A DNA stretch of 64,000 nucleotides from Haberlea rhodopensis (Eukaryota > Streptophyta > Magnoliopsida > Lamiales > Gesneriaceae): NCBI GenBank assembly GCA_907163345.1, contig CAJQUN010000021.1, positions 5,518,001 to 5,582,000 on the forward strand, in the 5' to 3' direction. The first letter of the stretch is position 1. Every line of letters begins with the position of its first letter. Under the pieces are notes generated by a model. It had not been told where the DNA came from, ran no database searches, and worked only from the letters and a program-made list of their open reading frames with translations. The position numbers and the translations under genes were made by a program. Below are positions 1 to 12,500 of this stretch, in pieces.

Positions 1-507
1 TTAACTGATAAAGAGATAGATTTAAATCTTATCATCTTATCAACAGTAAAGTAGGCCGAAGATTTATTCAAGAAATAACTTAAATAAATACTTATTATTC
101 AACGTAACTAGTCCGAACTTAAATGATTTAATCATTCAACATATCTTTAGCATACAACCTAGCTTACAAGATAAAAAGCATAAACTCAATATGATAAAAA
201 AAAAGGTGCCAACTAATGCCATTGTTATATATTCCAGAGCAAACCTCTAAAATGCACATTAAGGAATCACAAATGTAATGGTTTAAGCTTCATAGAAACA
301 ATAATAAAATGTAAATTTTCATTTTATTTTATTTTTTTGCAAATTAACCCCAAATTTGATACAACGATCGTAATTATTCTAATAGAGGAGCCTATTGAGT
401 TTGGGAGTACCATCATGTCAACAATTGAAAAAGGGAAGACATAAGTTGACGCAGAAATATGGGATACACCATAAATATAACAAATATTGAAAAGAGATTT
501 TACTCAC
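1..507. other. Left edge: intron after the last visible VIH exon
   Basis: This AT-rich stretch follows, on the minus strand, a good donor (gtgagt, complement at 502-507) of the last VIH exon seen here. I find no coding similarity to the expected C-terminal exons of the family in it, so I read it as intron. The final exons of the gene should lie to the left of the window. Confidence 0.6.
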
Positions 508-3500
508 CGATGTAAAGTACAGACGTGTCCGTACATGACGCTCAGGTGTTTTCACATTCGCGTATCTGTAGGCAGCAGTTAAAAAAAGAACAAGCATTAA
601 ATTCACCTCTATTATCAACATTTTAGCTTTCAAGGTTTGCCTCGGTAAACTTAATAATAACAATCAATCATGACTAGTACACATAAAATAAGATCATTGT
701 TTGCTTGTACAAAGAAGGAAATCTAAATATGTACTTTGGGTCTAAACGGTATTTCGTTTCTTTGTCATCATCGTCATCTTGATCCATGGACCTGTCACTG
801 TTAAAACTAGACCTTCTCGTACTTTCAACAATACCATGAGACTTCAAACGATAATCTGTGTCTTCTTTCGCAGTTCTAGGGGTTTCTGAATTTTGGTCTT
901 GATTACTCTTCAATTCAGTAACACCAATTGCTTCTTCTCGAGTATTTCTCAGATCGATCAAAATTTTTCCAAGCAAACGACGAGCGATCTGAAGTCCACA
1001 GAAAGTCTCTAGTAAGGACTTGTAATGATTATACATAACTTCTTGTCCTTTACAATAACTAAATTTCAATTATTAAGCATAACATGGTGTAATCATAACT
1101 ATGTGTCATAACACATTATACATATTTCTAGGCATATATTTTGAAAATTTTCCATAAACTAATTTCTTAATGGTCAATGATTAGATAGGATAACTGCCCA
1201 AAAGTATAAGGTAGAACACATGATAATATAATTCAACCATGCAAATAGTAGCATGATGAATAGTACTTGGACCCACAAACTATTATATCATGATGAATGC
1301 TATTATTACTTATGATATCCAGACAAGTAGGTCTGTAAAGTAGGTTTTGACATCAAAAGGAAGGTCAAAATAAGTAGAAATTTCATGACATGACATACTT
1401 AAAATGCTGCTTTGAATATATAATTTCTTTTGAGAAAACTGCTTCAGTAAAATTTTCAAGGAAAGAGTATAAGGATACTGAAATAGATAAAGATATGGTA
1501 GTCAGTTTACCTTTGATCCAATCTCCAGTTTTTGTCTCGGATTGATTCCATACTCATTTGGAATAACACCATCAGCAAGTAACTGCACAGAAAATCAACT
1601 AGTACAAATTGTGAAAACTGAGCATCAACAACTACCCTCCTCCCCTCCCTCCAAAAAATGCTTACCCTTTTACAGAGACTTTACCAGTGAAGATGGCTTA
1701 AAAAATTATAAAAATCAACGTTAAGGTGGGAGGAATTTTTTTATTTCATACCTGAGCTACTTCGAACAGCTCATCTAAGCCTTCTAGATTTAGATGTGCA
1801 TTGTGCAGGAGATCATATCTGTCAATAGAAAAGAAAAAATACAATCATACCATGGCTATGAGCAGAGGGCCTTCCAAATAAATTAGTGACATTATATATA
1901 ATTAAACAGACTCTTTCTACTGACTTCTTATCAAGAGAGGTATCTAAAAAGAGTGAAACTACAATAGTTTCCTTAATTAAATATGATGTGAATACATTTC
2001 AAAGTCAAATTACTATTACACATGCTTCTTTATTAGAATATGCTGCTAAGAGACATCCTCAAACTATTACAGTTAATCCACAAAAATTCTCTTTAAATAA
2101 TGTCCTAAAAAAGAAAAAAAAGATTGAAAAATAACAGGTACATTATGAACCATGAAACAATGACACCTTCATTAAATTCTAGCACATCAAAGGCATCATT
2201 GGTGGATTATTTCATACAAATTTTGGGAATGGACTTTGTGGAAACTAATTCAAGTTCCTGATAATTGTGATACCATGCCAATGCCACAAAAGAAATGGCA
2301 ATTTCCTTACTTGCACGAGTCATAAACATCTGGAATTTGTGTTATATCAAACCGACTGCAAATAGTACACATTCTTAGTTAGTCAAAATTCATCAACAAT
2401 ATGAGAATGCTGATTAGTCATTACCACAGTACTCACTCTTTACGTTCATTATACAATTCTCTCTCAAGCTTCCTCCACCGAGCAAACATGAGAAGAAATC
2501 CCTCACTGCCACAAGGCAACCCTGCAGCAATACGATCGACATCTATGTTTGTCTTACCTAGAGCCATAGCTTGATCATATGGACAAATCACATCATACAA
2601 GCTTGTTTCAGTGAGTTTCTCATCTTCATCATTGGCTAGAAGCCTTACTTGTTCGGTGACCTTCTTCGTCAGTTTCACCTAAGTACAATCTTAATAATCT
2701 CATTAAAACTGTTGAAGATTGTCAAAGATTTGAAGAATATTGTAGAAGATAATGTGTTGTATCTTTCCTTATAAAAAATACCTTAGAATAGGAAATGACT
2801 GTGAGAATAAATCAGTGATTTATTTCCTAGTATAGAAAACTAGTGGAAGTGTATAAATTGTACAGTTTTCATCGTGAATGATAAGCAAGTATTATCAAAA
2901 TCATCTTGTTTCATGGTATCAGAGCCACCAATCCTAGGTGGTTCTGCAACTCTGTAATTTTGCCCATTCTTGTTCGTAATTAGAATGCCATCAGAGACGT
3001 CTTCCGTTGTTACTTCAACTCAAACCTCATCATCCCATCCCTCCTATGAAAACCATTCGCTCCAAATCACTCAACAGAAGTTGAACGGTTTGAATTACCG
3101 TGAATGGTTCCAATATGTAATCCTTGTTATTCGGGGGAGATTGAAGATTGGGTATTTTACGGGTGCACTAAAATTGCCATCAGAAAGTGATTCAACGTTC
3201 ACTACATGGGGGCAGAAAACTCTATTGTCATGGCATGGCTCATCAATTCAAAGGAGCCTTCCATTGGCCGCACCTATCTCTATTACAAAACAGCCAACGA
3301 GATTTGGGAAGCTGTACAAGAAATCTACTTAGACCTGGAAAACAGTCCACAATGTTTTGAGATTCGATCCAAAATCAGAAACAGAAGACAAGAAAGTCTG
3401 AATGTGCCCGAATACTTCAATTCTTTGACGGAGTTATGGCAAGAGATAGATCACTTCTACAACATTGGATGGGTCTGTCCCCAAGATGCGTCCCCAAGAT

Positions 3501-6500
3501 GCAGAAAAGTGCAATAAAATGGTTGAAAAGGAACGCACATTTGATTTTCTACAGGGCCTAAATTCTGAGTTGGATGAAGTATGTGGCCGATTACTTGGAA
3601 CTAAACCTTTTCCGTCTCTCCGCGAATCATTTGCAGTAGTCCGAAGGGAAGAAAACAGGTGTTGGGTTATGTCACATTCAGCCCGGCAGGACACCTCCTC
3701 TGTAGACATTCATGGATCAGCCTTGGCCACCCAAAAACATGTAATCAAACGCGACACTCGATATCCACTAGCTGAAAGAGTAGTGTGTGATTTCTGTAAA
3801 AGGCCCAATCATACCCGTGAAAACTGTTGGGAAATGCACGAAAAGCCACTGGAAGTCACGGAAGTTGCGAAGACAACCAAAATCAGCCAATATTGCTGAA
3901 TCCACATCTGGCGCAGGTCCGGAATTCTCCAATGACGATTTGTATATGCTTCGTCAGCTTCTGAAGCAAACTAGAGCATCAATGGGAACTAAAAATCATA
4001 ACCAAAAACCTCCACGGCTACAATGGCGAAAACATGTATAATCCACCACAATTTTTGTCCAAACCCAACACACAGATTATTGGATAGTGGATACAAGTGC
4101 TTCAGACCATATGGCTGGGTCTAGAGGTGTTTTCAATAAATATAACAAATGTCGCACCAAAATTGATGTTTGGGTAGCAGATGGCAAAGTTTCTCCTGCT
4201 GTAGGAAAAGGAACGGTTTTCTTGTCAAATATGAATTTAAAATCTGTCCTATTTGTACCAAATTTGTCCAGTAACCTCTTGTCAGTAAGCAGAATAACCG
4301 AGGATATGAAATGTGTTGTAACCTTTTATCCATCTCATTGTGAATTTCAGAACAATTCTTCGGGGAAGATGATTGGAGTTGCTAAGAGAAGAGATGGTCT
4401 GTACTATCTCTCTGGAACAAAGCTATCGAACACCACCAAGCCGCAAAACTCTATATCTCTGTCAGTTATTTCTCATTCTGATGTAATGTTGTGGCATCAA
4501 CATCTAGGACATCCTAGTTTCTCTTACATGAAAGTCTTGTATCCTCATCTTTTTATAAATAGAAAGGATTCAAAATTTCAATGGAACAGTCTGTTCTTGC
4601 TAAGCAAACCAGAATAAATTATCCCCTAAACACTTGCAAACCTTCAAAACCATTCCAATTAATCCATAGTGATGTATGGGGGTCTGCTCGAACACCAAAT
4701 CTCACTAAAATCCAATAGTTTGTCACATTTATTGATGATCACACAAGAGTTTGTCAGGTGTATCTAATCAAAGATAAATTTGAAACCTTTTTATTGGTTC
4801 AATCAATTCCACAAATTCGTCATGAATGTTTTTCAATCTAACATTCACATCCTACGAACCGATAATGGAAAAGAGTAACTTTCAAGTGAGTTTAACCAGT
4901 ATTTAAGGGAAAATGGGATACACCATACCCCAAAACAAAATGGGGTAGCCGAGAGGAATAATCGTCACTTATTAGAAGTGGCTAGATCTTTGATGTTTAC
5001 CAGTTCTCTCCCTAATTTCTATTGGGGGGAAGCCATCCTCACATCTATTTATTTGATAACCGTCTACCCTAACACACTCCAATTTAGAACACCTTTAAAC
5101 CTCCTAGTCACTTGCTTTCCCAGCCTAAATCTATTCGGCTCATTATCACCAAAAGTGTTTGGTTGTACATTGTTCGTCCATAACAAACAACCAAATAGGA
5201 ATAACTCGATCGTAAGGCATTTAAATGTGTGTTTGTAGGATACCCGCCAACCCAAAAAGAAAATAAGTGTTACTCCCATTCACTCAAAAAATTATGTCTC
5301 AATTGACGTAACTTTCTTTGAAAACACATTTCCTCACTCTCCTACTGATCTCCAGGGGGAAAAAGGTGACAGGGTTAGTGATTGGGATCCCACAGTGTCT
5401 TCCAATATCTGAGGATGTGTATAACCCTATAGAACCAGCTCCTACACCTAGTCCTAATCCCATTCAAGTTCATGAACACATAGATGACTTGTTGGACCCT
5501 GTTTACAAATATTCTCGCAGGCCAAAGAACTCTCAGCAGCATCAATCATCGAACCAAGGATTGGAACCTGATATGAGAAATGATTTGGATATCCCAATTG
5601 CAGCCAGGAAAGGGGTAAGGTCATGTACATGCATCCTATTGCAAATTTCTTAAATTGTTCAAAGTTGTCTTCCAGTCTTTTGACTTTTACAGCAAAGATT
5701 GACAATGTTAAAATTCCGAAAGATATTCATGATGCACTAAAAGATCAAAAGTGGGAGGAAGTTGTGCAAGAAGAAATGAAGGCATTACATGAAAATAAAA
5801 CTTTGGATGTAGTTGGAAGCAAATGGGTATTTACGGTGAAGTATAGGGTCGATGGAGAAGTGGACAAATACAAAGCCCGATTGGTAGCCCAAAGATTTAC
5901 ACAAACGTATGGAATTGACTATGATGAAACGTTTGCTCCTGTGGCAAAGTTCAATTCAATACGTGTTCTACTATCACTTGCCGCAAACTTGGATTGAGAA
6001 TTACACCAACTTGATGTCAAGAATGCCTTCTTGAATGGTAAACTGGAAGAGGAGGTTTATATGCGATTTCCACCTGGTTTTCAGTCAGAAAATGAAAGGG
6101 CAAAAGTCTGTAAACTAAAGAAATCATTGTATGGGTTGAAACAATCTCCACGTGCATGGTTTACCAAATTCAGCTCTACTCTCACACGGCTAGGATATGT
6201 ACACGGAAAGGCCGATCACACGCTCTTTATTAAAGAAGGAGAAAGTGGACGTAAGTTCATCCTTATTGTGTATGTGGATGAGATCCTAGTAACAGGTAAT
6301 GACAGTGTAGAGATTGGTAGACTGAAAAAATTGAGAGAAGAATTTGAGGTCAAGGACTTGGGAATCTGAGATACTTCCTTGGCATGAAGATAGCTAGAAG
6401 TAAGGAGGGAATCTTCATTTCTCATAGAAAGTATACCCTTGACTTACTACAAGAAACTGGAAAAATGGGTTGCAAACCAGCAGGGACTCCATTGGAAAAA

Positions 6501-9500
6501 AATTGGAAGAGCAAAATCAAAGAAGATGACCCTCAAACAGATATTGGTCGATGTCAACGCTTAGTTGGTAGGTTGATCTACCTATCACTTACACGGCCGG
6601 ATATTGCATATGCTGTAAGTGTTGTGAGTCAACACATACACTCTCCTACTCAATGCCACTTAGAAGCAGTCAACCATATTCTGAAATATCTCAAAGGAAC
6701 CCCAGGAAGAGGGCTCATGTTCAGAAAAGGAAATGACCGTAGCATTGAGGGATTTGTCGATGCAGATTGGGCTGGAAGTGAAGATTGCAAGTCCACTTCT
6801 GGTTTTTGTTCGAAGTTGTGGGGAAATCTGGTCACATGGAGGAGCAAAAAGCAAACCGTAGTGGCCAAGAGCAGCACAGAGGCTGAATTTCGAGTCATTG
6901 CTCAAGGGATGTGTGAAGTCATTTGGCTGTGTGAAGTCATTTGGCTAGAAAGGCTAATGCAAGACCTAAAAATTACTATCAATACCTATCAAGTTGTATA
7001 GCGATAGTAAATCAGCTATTAGCATTGTGAATAATCCCGTCCAACATGATCGGATGAAACATGCGAGGATAGATCAATGTTTTCGGATGAAACATGCGAG
7101 GATAGATCAATGTTTTATCAAAAACGAAATGGTACAGAGAAGTGTCGAACTATGTCACATCTCCTCTCAGGATCAAGAAGCTGATATTCTTACTAAAAGC
7201 CTCACGAAGCCATGTCATGAAAATCTTCTATGCAAGCTTGGAATGAAGAACATCTATTCCTAAGCTTGAGGGGGAATGTTGAAGATTGTCAAAGATTTGA
7301 AGAATATTGTAGAAGATAATGTGCTGTATCTTTCCTTAAAAAGAATACCTTAGAATAGGAAATGATTGTGAGAATAAATCAGTGATTTATTTCCTAGTAT
7401 AGAAAACTGGTGTCTAAATTGTACAGTTTTCATCGTGAATAATAAGCAAGTATTATCAAAATCATCTTGTTTCAAAAACTCATAAAAGATAATAAGTTCC
7501 CTTAACACAGGCAGTAAATGCAAGGAAAAACCGTAAAGGATGGAGGGATACCAATAGCGGCTTGTACTGAATATTTGCACAACTTACCAATTTGGGTAGA
7601 AGTTCATATGCTTTTGGAGTAAGTCCTGCCCCATCGGCCATCCAAGGTTCTTCTGAAGAGCTATCATGAACAGTTTTTGCTTCAGAAATTATAATCTCAT
7701 TCAACCTGGCCTGAAAAAAAAAAAAAAAACAAGGCCAATAAAAAATAATAATAATAACTTCAAACCCAACAGTCAATTTTTCAATTTTTGACAAGTTCAA
7801 TTCATAGACTCGGATAAGTTAAATCAAAGAGCAGAACTTCAAGCACTTGTTCCAGAAGTAACTCACTCCCATAACCTGCCTGGAAGAAAAAGTAACAAGA
7901 AACATAACTGATGAAATGATAAGCCAACAAGAAACCTTTTGTCAAATTTTGGAAAGGCTTATTCCAAAACTCAACGGGGCATAAATATGAAAGCAGAACT
8001 TGAATGCAACCAAGATATCAAGCTCCAACTGTACTATCCTTCGCTATTAGAAATCACTTTTCTCAAAATCTCGAGCTTATGGGAGGTGGGACAGCAATAT
8101 TCTTTATACTTCAACAATAATTATTCAAATAGTAAGCGTAAGATGGAATATACAACATTCTTCATTTTTTACATATCAAAAAAGCAGGATCTAAATTGAA
8201 GAACTATATATGTTTTTTTTTTCTCAAGCCTTAATTAAGAATAAAAAATTACTCATGCTCATTTTTTCACGTGATAGGTGGCCTCTAAACCAACATAATA
8301 TGTGTTTTATGTAGAGTGTCCTCAAGTTGGAATTGTTTCTTAGGCGTAACCAATAAGTTCCTACACGGTGAGAAGACAGCATAGATGGCAAAAGTCAAAC
8401 CTTAGCTTCATCCATCTCTATACTTGCATTTTCAAGTCCATCCAACATTGACGAGTCCTTGCTAACAAGTGAAACCTTAAGATACGGGAAAAACTCAGGG
8501 TGACAAAACTTATATTCACAGCAGTTATAATCGATACAAGGATACCAACCAAGATAGGCGTTAATGGTCCTTCCAAATCAAGGAGTCCTTTAGCAAACGC
8601 AGCTGCAGACATCTGCCAACAATATATATACAACAGAAAATGTCAATAGTTTGACAGTGTACGATGCATGACCAAAATCTGAAGAAGGTTGAATGAAACT
8701 TGGAACAATTAAATAGTATTATCTGAACAAATTCAAATAAATAATGTTTCGCGAATTTTAAACTTAGAAGCATACACAGTTCTATGTGGCAGACTAACCT
8801 GTACACGACCCTCATCTGAGCTATAAATCTTTAAGTCATGACGATATGTGCTATGGAGACGGAGCAAGCCGGTACCTTCACCTGAAACATATAGAACCAA
8901 TTAAGGAAGGACAAACGACATAGCAAAACTGGAGAAATAATTGCCAATGTCATAAAAAGGTGAGATCCAATCCCATTCAAGAGCAAGTCATTTCCCAGAA
9001 AAATGAGCAAACGGCTATTTTTGAATACATGTTAATGTACTAATTATAATAGAGTACCCACTATCGAGAAGACTATTATGTCAAAATTCAAGGAGAGGCA
9101 TGATAGACACAAAATCTTGCAAGTAATGAACTTGAAAATCTAGAGCTAGGCAGCCAAGTATGCAATTGCCAGAGATGGACATCTAACAGCTAACCTGGAT
9201 ACATGTTGTTCCGAAAGTATCTGCCCAATTCATCAGCCTGTAAAGAAGATTATCGAACGTCAGTCAATAGGAAAAATATTTGATAGCATAAACTTATCAC
9301 CTAAGCCACAAGTATTTCCTTCAAATAATGGAAAACTGAGATCCAATTATCATGTAAAGACACCCAAGATTTGGATAGCTTCCATGATGAAACAAAATTT
9401 CACCTGTTTCCTTCCAGCGTGAGTGAGAACTCCACCATATTTAAGAACCATCAGGGCTTCAGTAGGCCGTTCTTCCCCTTCACCATTACTCTTTGCAACT

Positions 9501-12500
9501 TTTACCCATTTTAATGGCTTGAGTTGAACCTTCCTATAAATTCCAGAGAAGTGCCCCCCCTGAACATGAAAACAATATTAATGATTGCAATCACATCTAA
9601 CAAAGTTTACAGAGCTTGATTCCCAGGAAATACAAGCAGCCAAAAATATCCAAGATTCATGACAAAAAGTATATCACTCGGTGAAAGATAATAAGAAAGC
9701 TTTAGCCATAATAATCTTATTGTTACTAAAATCATTAAACTATTAAAACATTCAATTGTATACATATGCTTTCAGTGTTCACGATTGGTGAGGGTATTTA
9801 ATTAGAAAAATGGACCATCCAACTGTATTCAACATCAAATTGACATAGTTAGGACTCCACAGAACCCATGAATTGGAGTTGAATCAGAAGGAGACACACA
9901 AAGGTAGAGAAATACTAGTTCAGCCACCTCCTAATAATTCATCAAACCTGATCCTGGTGGATTTATGGCTATGTCTGTGTTTTAATAGTCGGTAAGCAGC
10001 AAGTCTTCAAGTCAAAAATTTCAGAAACTCTCTCACTGGTTCAAATAATTTTTTTATAGAAAGCATGTCTCGTGGTCTTCCAGTGAAACCAAATTATGGA
10101 TTTCACACAGCACAAAGCTCTTGTTTTCACCTACAAAGAGCCAAAAGGTGGATTCATCATGATACTCACCGTTGTTTGGCTATTAAAGAAATTCGAAATG
10201 AAAATTTCATAAGTTGAACTAATTAAAAAAATCCAGAAGTTCTATTTTCGTCTGAAAGAATGGATAAATATCAAAGAAAAATATATTTAGATAATCAGAC
10301 ACCATGCATGAAGAATTTCATGTAATCAATAACAAAGCAAATTAAATCGACCTCCTCAAGCACTGCTTTCACTTGGCGAAGCTTTTCTGCATGCTCAATG
10401 TCTTCTGCTTCACTATCACTTTCTCTACCAGTTCTGGATGATCATCATTTTGTAAGTTCAGAGTTCACTGAAAGCAAATTCAATTAGAAAAAGCTACCTA
10501 CCTTTTGTGTTCAACCATGTATAAGAAAAAAGGTGTTCATAAAACTTATGATATGGAAGAAAACAGAAGATTATGCCATTGAACCGTGTCTTCGACATTC
10601 TTTTCAAAAATAACAAGGAAAAATAATCTCGAATTTGAAGACCAAGTATTGCATGTGGAATCAAGATTTGGAATTGCTGGTTATCACTTTAGAGAGGATG
10701 GCATGATATGTGCGAAGTTGGCTCCAGTTGATGTTGTCCACTATTAATGGAAGGACAGAAAATTAAGAATTTTTCAGTACAAGAACAGGTCTCATTTTTA
10801 CCCCAAGAGGAAGTATCCTTTTCAGTGAGTTGTGATGCCTCTTTTAAGAAAAGTATCATGAAGAGTAAGAATATCCAGGTAAGAAGTTTGTGACGAGGGA
10901 TTTCTCAGAAAATTGTCATTCCTGTATGTAAAAACCCCAAACTTATGCCCACTTTATTACCTAAACTTATTATCCAATTATTATTCCATCTTTTAAATAC
11001 CTAATAATATCACCCCAATCAATACCCTACCTTTTAATACACCTTAATCCTTGCCATGGAAAGACTAAAATCTTGGGACTTTCCACCCCTAAATTTCCCA
11101 CCCTAGCTACATATAACCATCATGCCTTAATCCTAGACCACTACTCACCATTTTCGAATTATTGGCACTCACACCACACACAAATTTCGAAACCTTCAAG
11201 GTAGATAGGAGAAGTTTCTCACCACTTTCTCAACCCGGATCTCGCTTCGGTTATCCATCATTGTAAGTGGGTTTTTGCTATCATTCCATTCGTTTTCAAA
11301 ACTATATGTATACTTTAAATCTCGATTGAACAACCCTATGAAAAGTATGTTTTTAAATCAAATAAGTATGTGACATGATCATGAACGAAGGACTTTGCGG
11401 AGCAAAGTGCTACGTGTGTATGAGCCACCACTTGATTCGGCGGGGCAAAGTGCTACATGATGTGGACGTGCCACATGCATGGGAGCCACCTCTTGATCCT
11501 TAAGAGCAAAGTGCTATGCACACAAGAGCCACCTCTTGAATCCAATAAGTCGATATGTGGATATGTGTTTTTATGCCAAGATCTATGATTTTGTTAAAGA
11601 ATTGTTTAAAATGATTTCTGCTATGAAAATATATGTGTTATTACTGTTCAATCGACCCCTACTTGCTGGGTGTTTTTCCCAAACACTCACCCCCCTTACC
11701 TCCCCTCCCAGACAAAATCGAGGAAGAAGATATCGAAGAAAAATAACAAGAGCAATTCTGGGATGGTGATCCACTAGGAGTCTCAAGAAGATTTATTATT
11801 TATTTACGTTTTTAGAACGAGACATTTGGATCTCGTATTTGAAGTTGTAATGACATTTTATTTGATTATGGAATAAAATACTGGTTTTAGTATAGATCTG
11901 TACACGAGGCTTGTTGTGTCCAAATATCATGTTTGGATCCGACGCCGGTGTCACGCGCTCCGGTCTCGGGGCGTGACATTTTAGTGGTATCAGAGCAAAA
12001 CCAGGTTCCATGATCCCGCTGGGAAAAGATTTTTGGTTGATATAAATCAACCGGATTATAAATCCCGGATCTAATAGACCAACTGAGTGAATCGACAACA
12101 AGTTGGGAATCATGATTTAACAATCTGAAATTCAAAAAAAAAAAAAATCGAAGATTCAAGATTCAAAAAAAAATCGAAACCCTAGGTCTTCACCGCCGCC
12201 GCCTCGCCACCACCTGGAGAAACGACGGCCGACCAACAACCAGGAGCGCCTCCACGGGACGACCTCACATGCAAAGTATCAGCTTCAATGGATTTCGTTT
12301 TCCCGACCAATTCGCGACCTGACCCCAAAACCGTTCGAAACTTCTACCTCCCGAAACCGCCGCCTTCGGCCATGTAACTGGACATGCGACCCATCACCGT
12401 GAACGAAATTACTTGTAGAACAAAAGCCCTAAACTAATTTCGAGTTTCAGTCGACATTTACAGATCGCATTTCATGCCAAGAACCCTAATTTTGCCCTAA

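Larger units (their letters stand above)
2710..7474 (+). mobile_element. Ty1/copia LTR retrotransposon, decayed, in VIH intron 21
   Basis: Complete element bounded by two ~200-bp LTRs and a 5-bp target duplication AAAAC (2705-2709 and 7475-7479). A tRNA-Met-type primer site follows the left LTR and a purine tract (7266-7276) precedes the right one. The domain order gag, protease, integrase, RT, RNase H is that of copia. Several stops and frameshifts make it non-functional. It lies antisense to the VIH transcript, between exons 21 (7588-7710) and 22 (2437-2678), whose splice sites remain intact. Confidence 0.95.
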
